DNA of 64,000 nt from assembly GCF_000019705.1 (NCBI RefSeq), contig NC_011244.1:310001-374000 (forward strand). Direction: 5' to 3'. This document shows positions 37,038 to 44,365 of the stretch, piece after piece (position 1 is the stretch's first letter; each line of letters starts with the position of its first letter). This DNA comes from Borrelia recurrentis A1 (GTDB taxonomy: Bacteria; Spirochaetota; Spirochaetia; Borreliales; Borreliaceae). Under the pieces are notes generated by a model. The model saw nothing but the letters and a program-made list of their open reading frames with translations. It was not told the origin of the DNA and did no database searches. A program made the translations under genes and the position numbers.

Positions 37038-38491
37038 ACAAATAACATTTCCTTTAAGGTTGACTTATCGACATATTCTCTTTTTAATCTCAACACGACC
37101 TCCCCTGTTTTTATTGCCAAAATATCATCAGATAAAAACAACAATTCATCCAAATTAGGGGTAATTAAAAGTACGGGCTTCTCATTAGAAAAATTACGAA
37201 TAAAATTAGATGTTTCAATATATGCCCTATAATCTAGATTGCTAAGAGGTGAAAAACAAATTAAAAAGCTTTTTGTAATATATTTTTCTCTAAAAAGAGC
37301 AAGCTTTTTTAAAGTTCCACCAGAGAATGCCACAGATTTAGAATAAAAAGTCTTTAATATCTTACTATCACAATATTCCATATCATTTTTAAAAAATTTT
37401 TTAAGCTTATTAATGGTAGATTTTTTAATAAAAATTTCATTTTCAAAACTCATTATTTTAGATAAAAAACTATCCAATATAGTGATATTATCAGGAAATA
37501 AATTACCAATTCCTAAAGGCAAAAAACCTGCCTTAAGCTCATTAAAATCAACATTTTCATATCGATGTCCATTCATTTTAATACATCCTACAAATGGTAT
37601 TTTTCCTAAGAATAACTTTTCCCAAGTTTTTATTGCTGCCTCTTCTGCAACAATGCCCAAAATACCTCTCTTTTTCAAAGAAAAATTAATATCATATTTC
37701 CAAAAATCTTCAAAAAATAAACTAAATTTTATAAATTCTTCATTTTGTTCACCACGTTTAGAATTTACAGCAATAAATTTACCAGAAGGTATTTCAAGTT
37801 TATTAAGTATAATTTCTTTATTTGTTGTTCTAAAACATTTTCCTTCTTGTAAAATAATAAATTCATCACTAAATTTTATGGCATCGCTAATTTCTCTATG
37901 TGTAATAAAAAGCGAAGTAATACCTATCTTTCTAAGATCTTGAAGTAATTTAATAAATTCTTTTGCCTCTTTTTGAGAAAAATAAGCAACACTCTCATCA
38001 AAAATAATAATCTTTGCATTTTTTTTAAGGGAAGACATAATAAGCAAAAAATATATTTCTTTAATATTTAAATCTTGTATCCTTGTTTCTAAATCAAAAA
38101 TAATATTATAAAATTGTTTAAGCCATTTATAATACCTATAAGTTGCAGATCTATTCATTGGCATAAAAAACTTAGAATCAAACCAATAAATACTAAGATA
38201 TTCCCAAACTTTTAAATTCATATCAAGCTTTGGAATCTGTGATACAATATAAATACCATTATTTTTTGCTACATCTACATTCCAATTTTTTTGTTTAATA
38301 TTATTAACAAAAACCTCACCACTATCAAAACGAACAAGCCCAGCTATAATTTTTGATAAGGTACTCTTACCTTCTCCATTTCGCCCAATAACAGTTAAAA
38401 TTTTAGATTCCTCAATTCTTAAATTGACACTATTTAGGATAGGTCTCTCAATATCTGGAAAATATTTTACTATATTTTTAAACTCTACCAT
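37034..38491 (-). CDS. rfuB: Duplicated ABC ATPase, riboflavin (Rfu) type, RfuB
   Basis: The 485-residue protein has two ABC domains. The first has an intact Walker A (TVIGRNGEGKSTLSKIIAG) and Walker B (AKIIIFDES) but a degenerate signature (QDLNIKEIYF). The second has lost Walker A (VAEEAAIKTWEK) yet keeps a signature (AFSGGTLKKLALFRE). This complementary loss leaves one good composite ATP site, as in other sugar/nucleoside-type importers. The B. burgdorferi equivalent, BB0318, is reported to matter for oxidative stress and infectivity as part of a predicted riboflavin importer. It follows rfuA by 3 bases. Confidence 0.88.
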   Translation of the reverse strand: MVEFKNIVKYFPDIERPILNSVNLRIEESKILTVIGRNGEGKSTLSKIIAGLVRFDSGEVFVNNIKQKNWNVDVAKNNGIYIVSQIPKLDMNLKVWEYLSIYWFDSKFFMPMNRSATYRYYKWLKQFYNIIFDLETRIQDLNIKEIYFLLIMSSLKKNAKIIIFDESVAYFSQKEAKEFIKLLQDLRKIGITSLFITHREISDAIKFSDEFIILQEGKCFRTTNKEIILNKLEIPSGKFIAVNSKRGEQNEEFIKFSLFFEDFWKYDINFSLKKRGILGIVAEEAAIKTWEKLFLGKIPFVGCIKMNGHRYENVDFNELKAGFLPLGIGNLFPDNITILDSFLSKIMSFENEIFIKKSTINKLKKFFKNDMEYCDSKILKTFYSKSVAFSGGTLKKLALFREKYITKSFLICFSPLSNLDYRAYIETSNFIRNFSNEKPVLLITPNLDELLFLSDDILAIKTGEVVLRLKREYVDKSTLKEMLFV

Positions 38492-38494
38492 AAA

Positions 38495-39559
38495 TTATTC
38501 TAAATTTATTTTGATTTCAGTATCATTCATCTCTCTCATTTTTTCCTCAAGCTTTTCTTTAAGATCCAAACCTATACTCTCTAGATAAAATTTATTTAAC
38601 AAATTAAATGAAACCCCCTTATCTTTAAATCCAAGCACCCTATAAGTTCCATACTGAATCTCATCCTTAATAGCTTTACTTAAGACCTCTTCCAAGAATA
38701 ATCTTTGATTTGTAATACCCGATCCAATAATATTCTCTTTATTATCCAAATAATCCTCACCATCAAAAAGAACAACAAAAACACCATGCTTACGAACTGC
38801 TGATAGAACACCCTTAATAGCTGCCCCTACAATCGGAAGAATGACAGATACTTTTGAATCCAAAATCAAAGATTCGGTCAAAACTTTGACTCTATTACTA
38901 TCATGCCAATTTCCTAAAGTCCTAAAAAAAACCTCTGAATCTAAAACCTCTTTAATACCATTTTTAAAATAAGGAAAAATATAATTATTCATAACAGGAT
39001 ACTCTTGTCCAGCAATCAAAGCAACATTCTGATTTGCTAAATTTGAATCTTTTAAAAATAAACCAACATAATAACCCAACAAATAAGCTTCTTCGGCAAC
39101 GTTATAAGAAAGAGAATATACTTGGGGATTAGTATTTTTAACTAAAGAATCAAAAAGCAAAAATTTAGTATAAGGATAATTCCTGGAAACTTTATCTATA
39201 ATGCCTTGCATGACATTATTTGTTGTTATTAAAAAATCATAATTTTTGGAATTTAATAATTTCTCGAGTAATTCTATCCATTCATGCTGATTAAATCCAG
39301 ATTCAAATAATTCAATATCAATATCACTTCTACTATTTTGAAATTCAATTAAACAATCATACATTGCCTTATAAGAAGGCGAACCAGTAATACTGCCAGG
39401 AATAAATAAAGCAATTTTTCTATTAGATGAAAATTTAAGCCCTCTAGCCTTAAAAAAATTAATATAAACAAATAAAAACAAACAAATTAATGAAATAACA
39501 ATCCAAAAAATTCTAAAAAAAAAAGATTTACTCACAAATACAAAACACCTTTTTCTCAT
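38495..39559 (-). CDS. rfuA: BMP-family substrate-binding protein, riboflavin (Rfu) type, RfuA
   Basis: This protein of about 354 residues belongs to the BMP/Med family: KIALFIPGSITGSPSYKAMY, DFLITTNNVMQGIIDKVSRN, AEEAYLLGYYVGLFLKDSNL, ALIAGQEYPVMNNYIFPYFK, VILPIVGAAIKGVLSAVRKH. It binds the ligand for the importer encoded downstream. The N-terminus has a basic stretch and one hydrophobic helix (about 15-35) without a lipobox, so it looks membrane-anchored rather than lipidated. The ATG at 39559 is used; a TTG at 39568 adds three residues. No ribosome-binding site is clear. Confidence 0.86.
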   Translation of the reverse strand: MRKRCFVFVSKSFFFRIFWIVISLICLFLFVYINFFKARGLKFSSNRKIALFIPGSITGSPSYKAMYDCLIEFQNSRSDIDIELFESGFNQHEWIELLEKLLNSKNYDFLITTNNVMQGIIDKVSRNYPYTKFLLFDSLVKNTNPQVYSLSYNVAEEAYLLGYYVGLFLKDSNLANQNVALIAGQEYPVMNNYIFPYFKNGIKEVLDSEVFFRTLGNWHDSNRVKVLTESLILDSKVSVILPIVGAAIKGVLSAVRKHGVFVVLFDGEDYLDNKENIIGSGITNQRLFLEEVLSKAIKDEIQYGTYRVLGFKDKGVSFNLLNKFYLESIGLDLKEKLEEKMREMNDTEIKINLE

Positions 39560-39568
39560 AAAATACAA

Positions 39569-39967
39569 CTAATTTTGACACTATGAGAACAAAACGGCAT
39601 AAAATCAAAACCCTAAAACCTACCAATATACCAATTACTTTCATAAAAAGTTTCTTTGTAAAAAGATATCATAAAATTCGCTATTACGTCCAATCTTAAG
39701 CAAATTTTGCTTTAATTTGATTAAAATATCAATTTAAAAAAAAACAAAATCTTAAATAATTAAAGAGAAATTCAATTTTATAAACTCTCAAGAAATAAAT
39801 TTTTAAAATTAAAATATCTCCCTCAAACATTTAGTATTCAAATTCATTATAAAATACTTTACTAAAAAAATTTATCTTTCAATCAAATAAAAAACTATAT
39901 TTATAGTTTCTAAATTATAACAAATTTCACTGCCAATTCATTAGTTTAACAAAAGCATTTCTTAATA
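39569..39967. other. 399-base noncoding spacer upstream of the Rfu operon
   Basis: The spacer is extremely AT-rich, with short stops in all frames. It should hold the rfuA promoter, but I see no -35/-10 pair that stands out. No FMN riboswitch-like G-rich, multi-stem element is visible. Its right end contains the hairpin at 39885-39909 that probably ends transcription from the FecR-like gene. No tRNA-like fold was found by eye. Confidence 0.6.
39885..39909 (-). terminator. Probable Rho-independent terminator after the FecR-like gene
   Basis: On the minus strand AAACTAT and ATAGTTT form a 7 bp stem with a 4-base loop, followed directly by a T-rich run (TTTATTTGATT after the stem). It lies about 60 bases past the stop of the 39968-41059 gene. 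The stem has little GC, so strength is uncertain. Confidence 0.5.
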
Positions 39968-41059
39968 TCAAAATTCTCTAGGTGTTAATAAATAAAATTC
40001 ATTAACACTTAAATTACTAGGAAGATCACCATTTGTACGAACTAAATACATTTTAAAGGAATGAATTGTTTTAAAAAATTTTTTTGCCAAAGATGACCTA
40101 TTTTGTTTATAATTTTCAAAAAATTTTAAAACAGATCCATAAATGATCACTTTATCAAACATATCAGAAGTATGATTAACAATATCCTCTATAAAAAAGA
40201 AAACATTGGCTAAATAAACAAAATTCTTAAAAAGAATACCTACTCTTCCTCTTAAATAATTAACATCATTTATCATATCAACCCTATTTCCTAAAGTATA
40301 ATTTTTATCCTCTAAACTCCACTTAGAATATATAACGTTAAATTTAGGATCCCTTACTAAATAATCGTACACGAAATCAAACCTAAAGCTATCCTCAACA
40401 TACTTTGAAAATACATAAGCTGAATGCTTATTATTTAGAGAAATAAAGTTTTTGCGAGACATTTCTTTTAAGTTTTGAATCACATTTTGTGGCACAGCAT
40501 CATCGGTTTTATATAAAAAAGAATTATTATTCCAAAGTAAAATACTAGTATTTGTCGAAATCCAATATGTATCTTTATTATAATGATTAAGAATACCATC
40601 AAACACACTGACAAAATAATTATTAAAATATTCACAATTTACATAAAATTTAGCTGGAGCATCTGTTTTAAAAAAATAATTATTAATATCTACAGAAAAT
40701 GAAGAACCCTGAACAATTTTATAAATTGTCACATCTAAACTTCCCTTAAATAAATATATTTTTGCATCTTGCATATCTTTAAGAGAAGAATAACAAATAA
40801 GACTATAAGTATTAGAATGCAAAGTCAAATCTGATTCAATACCATTAATCCCATATAAGCTTATTTTAAGTTTAGAATTACTGCCCACATCAATAAAATC
40901 ATATTCAAAAATTTCATCTCCTAAATTTAACTTAACATAAACAGCATTTCGTATAACATTAATTTGTCCTTCCATTTCCTTAATAGATGCTACTTGAGAA
41001 AACAATATTACTTGGGATGACAAAAATAAAAGGATAATAATATATAATTTCAAAACCAA
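39968..41059 (-). CDS. Exported FecR-like protein of unknown function
   Basis: The 363-residue protein has a signal peptide (MVLKLYIIILLFLSSQVILF, cleavage near 22). A region resembling the FecR fold follows: VASIKEMEGQINVIRNAVYV, KLNLGDEIFEYDFIDVGSNS, KLKISLYGINGIESDLTLHS. In this family it is a beta-helix-like periplasmic domain that senses or binds. The C-terminal half (about 200-363) is helical and not recognised. The start is TTG, with AAGGA five bases upstream. A promoter with TATAAT lies just before it. It ends next to a hairpin terminator, so it is monocistronic. Confidence 0.72.
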   Translation of the reverse strand: MVLKLYIIILLFLSSQVILFSQVASIKEMEGQINVIRNAVYVKLNLGDEIFEYDFIDVGSNSKLKISLYGINGIESDLTLHSNTYSLICYSSLKDMQDAKIYLFKGSLDVTIYKIVQGSSFSVDINNYFFKTDAPAKFYVNCEYFNNYFVSVFDGILNHYNKDTYWISTNTSILLWNNNSFLYKTDDAVPQNVIQNLKEMSRKNFISLNNKHSAYVFSKYVEDSFRFDFVYDYLVRDPKFNVIYSKWSLEDKNYTLGNRVDMINDVNYLRGRVGILFKNFVYLANVFFFIEDIVNHTSDMFDKVIIYGSVLKFFENYKQNRSSLAKKFFKTIHSFKMYLVRTNGDLPSNLSVNEFYLLTPREF

Positions 41060-41089
41060 ATTTTCCTTTTCAATAATATTACAATGTTA

Positions 41090-41118
41090 ATTATATCTTT
41101 TTTAAAGAGATTTATTAA
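41090..41118 (-). promoter_or_regulatory. Promoter of the FecR-like gene
   Basis: On the minus strand TTAATA (41118-41113) and a perfect TATAAT (41095-41090) are separated by 17 bases. Transcription would start near 41083, giving a leader of about 24 bases that contains the AAGGA site. Confidence 0.5.
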
Positions 41119-41264
41119 CTTTAATAAAAACGAAAAATACGTTATACTTCTTTAACACAGCATAAAAAAATAATATTTTATGTTAAGCCTGTTCTTTTCA
41201 AGAATCTAAGGCGTGAGAAAAGTTACACAATGTGTAGCCAATTTTATGTCAAAAGGATGTACTT

Positions 41265-41387
41265 ATGATTAAAAAATCCAAATTATTATTTTTAATATTA
41301 TCTATGCTTACTCTTGTCCTAATTTCATGCCAAACTGCACCTCAAGAAGAAAGATGTGGAGAACCAGTGATTTTTAAGGCAGATTAA
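41265..41387 (+). pseudogene. Lipoprotein remnant: duplicated 5' end of the neighbouring LysM gene
   Basis: ATG at 41265 with AAAAGGATG upstream opens a 40-codon frame beginning [20 protein letters not shown], then SCQTAPQEERCGEP, stopping at 41385-41387. The signal peptide and lipobox closely match those of the LysM lipoprotein 295 bases downstream ([20 protein letters not shown], then SCNSTPEDQ), and the leaders match too. After the stop, a short stretch in another frame reads DVIKIERNMKQ, faintly like [11 protein letters not shown] of the LysM protein. I read it as a decayed tandem duplicate; a very small functional lipoprotein is possible. Confidence 0.6.
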
Positions 41388-41559
41388 AGGCAAGAATTAA
41401 AATATTGATGTAATAAAAATAGAACGTAATATGAAACAAAAAAATTGTATAATATCAAATTGTGTAATAATATACTACTTAGAAGCTTTATAAGAAGTGA
41501 TATGTAAAAAGTAAAGTTCTTAATTTATGTAATCAATATCACATAAGAAGGATGTATTT

Positions 41560-42681
41560 ATGATAAAAAAAAGCAAGTTATTATTTTTAATGTTATTTGT
41601 TTTTGCTATTTCTCTAATTTCATGCAATAGCACACCAGAGGATCAACAAAATGACAACTCCAAAATCTCAATTAAAGAAACTGGAGATATCAAAAGAGAC
41701 ATTGAAGAAATGAAAAATGGAGTCATCAGAGAAAGGGGTAATCTCTTTTATTCTAAAGAATTCAATGAAGCTGAAAAGCTTGAAAAAGAAATGAATAGTA
41801 AATTTTCAAAAGGAATAATCCAGGAAGGCAATGAACTTGCCATAAAAGTACTGGAACGATATAGAAATATCGTAAGAGACACAATAGAAAAAAAAGAAAA
41901 AATAAATTATTTAAAAGAAAATATTGAAAAATATTTAAATGACGCCGAAGTTAATGAAGCATACATATGGATTCCATTAGAAATCGATGAAGTAAACAAT
42001 TTATATTTTGAGGCAACAAGAAAATACAAAATATATGATATCGAAAGTGCTCTTGGAATGTATAGCAAAGCATTTACTAAAGCACAACAAACGGCTAAAA
42101 AAGCAAAGGAAGCAAGAGCTCTTAAAGAAACAGAAGAAAGAATGTACAAACAATTAAAAGCACTAGAAGCTGCTTCTAATCTTCCTATTTATAGCAACAA
42201 TAAGCTTATTAAGCCATCACCATGGAATGGAAGAAGTTTAATTCAAGATAAAGGTGAAAGAGTAAATCTATTGAATTTACAAGATAACACTTACTTACTT
42301 GGACAAATAGACGCAATAGTGCTCCCTTATGAAGAGAAAGTAGAAGAAGTAAAAAATACAGAAGCAAATAAATTCAAAACACTTCAACTCATTGAAAAAG
42401 CCAGACAACTATGGGAACAAGGACTTAAAGCCAAAAATCTCAATAATCTCAGACTAGCAAACGAACTATTCTTAGATTCTGCAAGATACTTAAAAGCTTA
42501 TCAAAGTCATTCAAGTAAAGAACTCTACATAATCAAAATTGGAAATACATTATGGGGAATTTCTAAAAAATTATATAATGACCCTTATTTATGGCCAAAA
42601 ATCTGGTTTGCTAACAGACAAAAAATTCAAAATCCAGATCTCATACTTGAAAATTGGAAAATAATAATTCCTTCTAAATAA
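41560..42681 (+). CDS. LysM-domain lipoprotein (BB0323-like)
   Basis: The 373-residue protein has a lipoprotein signal with lipobox LISC (Cys22). A long helical coiled region follows (about 40-290, with repeats such as [18 protein letters not shown] and [20 protein letters not shown]). The C-terminal LysM domain ([20 protein letters not shown], then [20 protein letters not shown]) should bind peptidoglycan. The B. burgdorferi counterpart BB0323 is needed for cell fission and outer-membrane integrity and is processed by HtrA; those roles are from the family. A strong hairpin follows the stop. Confidence 0.88.
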   Translation: MIKKSKLLFLMLFVFAISLISCNSTPEDQQNDNSKISIKETGDIKRDIEEMKNGVIRERGNLFYSKEFNEAEKLEKEMNSKFSKGIIQEGNELAIKVLERYRNIVRDTIEKKEKINYLKENIEKYLNDAEVNEAYIWIPLEIDEVNNLYFEATRKYKIYDIESALGMYSKAFTKAQQTAKKAKEARALKETEERMYKQLKALEAASNLPIYSNNKLIKPSPWNGRSLIQDKGERVNLLNLQDNTYLLGQIDAIVLPYEEKVEEVKNTEANKFKTLQLIEKARQLWEQGLKAKNLNNLRLANELFLDSARYLKAYQSHSSKELYIIKIGNTLWGISKKLYNDPYLWPKIWFANRQKIQNPDLILENWKIIIPSK

Positions 42682-42684
42682 AAT

Positions 42685-42722
42685 ATAAAGAAGAAAACAA
42701 ACATAAACTTGTTTTCTTCTTT
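42685..42722 (+). terminator. Rho-independent terminator after the LysM lipoprotein gene
   Basis: AAAGAAGAAAACAA (42687-42700) pairs perfectly with TTGTTTTCTTCTTT (42709-42722) over 14 bp around an 8-base loop. It is followed by TTATATC. It begins a few bases after the stop codon and separates the gene from the BamD-like gene. Confidence 0.75.
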
Positions 42723-42774
42723 TATATCTAATAAAATTAAATTAAATATTTTCTATAGAACAAGAGTATAACAA

Positions 42775-43137
42775 ATGAATAAATTAATACTGCCATTAAC
42801 TATTTTATTAGTCTCCTGCTACACAATAGCTCATCTAGATGACCAACTTACAGAAAAAACCTCTCACAGAATTTATTTAAAAGAAGCTCAAAAAGCAAAA
42901 AATATTAATGACTATCAAACTGCTTTAAAAATATATGAAAAAATGATTCAAAATTACAAAGAAAACAAAGAAATTGTTGCCACCGGAAAGTATGAAATTG
43001 CATTCATATATTATGTTAATAATAAAAAAGAAACAGCAAAAAAGCTCTTTGAAGAATTGATACAATCTAACATTGAAACACCTAAGTGGGTTATCCCACT
43101 ATCTCAAAAAATATTACAAAAGATCAAAACCCAATAA
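42775..43137 (+). CDS. bamD: BamD-like lipoprotein of the outer-membrane assembly machine
   Basis: The 120-residue protein has a lipoprotein signal (MNKLILPLTILLVSCYTIAH, Cys15) and TPR-like helices (KEAQKAKNINDYQTALKIYE, KYEIAFIYYVNNKKETAKKL). It matches B. burgdorferi BB0324 by size and position. That protein was described as a BamD orthologue in a complex with BamA and BB0028. It is only half the length of proteobacterial BamD, with about two to three TPR units. There is no strong ribosome-binding site before the ATG; a promoter must lie after the preceding terminator. Confidence 0.78.
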   Translation: MNKLILPLTILLVSCYTIAHLDDQLTEKTSHRIYLKEAQKAKNINDYQTALKIYEKMIQNYKENKEIVATGKYEIAFIYYVNNKKETAKKLFEELIQSNIETPKWVIPLSQKILQKIKTQ

Positions 43138-43170
43138 AAAATAAAACAACTTCAAATTAAAAAAAATTCA

Positions 43171-44286
43171 CTACTTAAGTAATATACCATAAATTGTAAT
43201 ATCCTTCTCCTTAGCTGCTCTAATAACATCTTCATAAACTATAGGACCTCTAGGATACTCATGAGGAGGAGCATTGCCAAGTACAATAATAAATCTATTA
43301 TCTGATTTCCAATCAAATTGAGTAACAGCAGCATTAACTCCTTCAAATACCGCTTCAGGATAATCTCCTCCACCCCCAACATTAATACTTTCAAGAATAT
43401 TATGTAAATATTTTTTACTATTAAAATCAAAAGATCGTGTTAAAAAATCTTCAAGATAGTCCTTATAAAACACAAAACCTATTCTATAAGACTTAAACTG
43501 ATTCAATTGAGGTTCTACCATGTCAAGAAGGTGTTCTCGTAAAATTTCAATATGATTTTTCATACTATCAGTAACATCAATAACAAAAACTAGATCTAAA
43601 TCAACAAGTGGATCTTCTGATTTTTCTAAAATATCTTTTATTTTATCAACAATATCAAGTCCCTTATTTGCAGTAACAACATCATCAGCAAATCTAGAAA
43701 ATCCCTCTTCTAAAACACTATTTTCAACTATATTTTCTCGTTGCGTATCCCCAAAAAACAATTCATAAGCATTATCTTTATATTGACCTAAATAATCATT
43801 ATATTTTTTTTCAAAAGTTCTAATTGAAAACCAAAAAGGTTCCTTATTTCTTTTTAAAATTTCCAAATCGATATCTCCACTTCTTGTTGAAAAATTTGGA
43901 AATCCATACCTCAATTTTTTAGGTATTAAAATATGAAAAGCTTCTCCAAATCTTTTATTTTGCACAGGAGTAGAAGATGTTAAAGATAAAAGACTTCTAT
44001 TTTGAATAACTCGACCATTTAAAATTCTAATTTCATCACCATTAATATTATTATATTCTAATGTTCTAAATGAATAAGTAGAAGCATCTTTATTTTTATC
44101 TGGAATTTCAAAAGATTCGGTTAAAATAACTGATTTAATATTTGGTTTTTTTCTAATAAAAAGATGAAATCCATCATCATGAGCTTCAACATAAACATCA
44201 TCAATATTAATACTCAAGTGATCATGCGATTCAGAAAACAAATTAAATACAATAAACAAGAAAATAATAAAGCAAGCTTTTCTCAT
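43171..44286 (-). CDS. Exported von Willebrand factor A domain protein
   Basis: The 371-residue protein has a signal peptide (MRKACFIIFLFIVFNLFSES) and an N-terminal beta-rich part. A VWA domain starts at about residue 230: LDLVFVIDVTDSMKNHIEIL carries the MIDAS DxTxS-like motif, then RIGFVFYKDYLEDF, VGGGGDYPEAVFEGVNAAVT and NRFIIVLGNAPPHEYPRGP. VWA domains bind metal and mediate protein contact; the ligand here is unknown. AAGGG lies five bases before the ATG. It follows flcA by 63 bases, which include two hairpins. Confidence 0.82.
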   Translation of the reverse strand: MRKACFIIFLFIVFNLFSESHDHLSINIDDVYVEAHDDGFHLFIRKKPNIKSVILTESFEIPDKNKDASTYSFRTLEYNNINGDEIRILNGRVIQNRSLLSLTSSTPVQNKRFGEAFHILIPKKLRYGFPNFSTRSGDIDLEILKRNKEPFWFSIRTFEKKYNDYLGQYKDNAYELFFGDTQRENIVENSVLEEGFSRFADDVVTANKGLDIVDKIKDILEKSEDPLVDLDLVFVIDVTDSMKNHIEILREHLLDMVEPQLNQFKSYRIGFVFYKDYLEDFLTRSFDFNSKKYLHNILESINVGGGGDYPEAVFEGVNAAVTQFDWKSDNRFIIVLGNAPPHEYPRGPIVYEDVIRAAKEKDITIYGILLK

Positions 44287-44307
44287 ATAAACCCTTACAC
44301 ATTAATC

Positions 44308-44365
44308 GGACAATTCTACAATGTCCTTAAGCTGATAAATTATAAAGATCTAAAGATTATCAGCT
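44308..44365 (-). promoter_or_regulatory. Two hairpins at the flcA stop codon
   Basis: On the minus strand AGCTGATAA (44365-44357) pairs perfectly with TTATCAGCT (44338-44330), looping out the flcA stop codon. A second 5 bp stem, GGACA with TGTCC (44326-44308), follows. There is no T-run, so this is more likely an RNA processing or attenuation element than a classic terminator. Confidence 0.4.

Larger units (their letters stand above)
41060..41559. other. 500-base divergent spacer with a duplicated gene leader
   Basis: Between the divergent FecR-like and LysM lipoprotein genes, this spacer holds the minus-strand promoter, a short lipoprotein-like reading frame (41265-41387) and AT-rich DNA. 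The 35 bases before that frame resemble the 35 bases before the LysM gene at 41560. A possible plus-strand promoter for the LysM gene is TTGTAT (41445-41450), 17 bases, TAATAT (41468-41473). No tRNA or known riboswitch is seen. Confidence 0.6.

Noticed and set aside
37413-37943. Plus-strand open frame antisense to rfuB
   Set aside because: The ABC ATPase on the other strand has clear motifs. The antisense frame is a compositional shadow.
39569-39967. FMN riboswitch before the Rfu operon
   Set aside because: I looked for the G-rich conserved core and multi-stem fold. The region is almost pure A/T with only one small hairpin on its far side.
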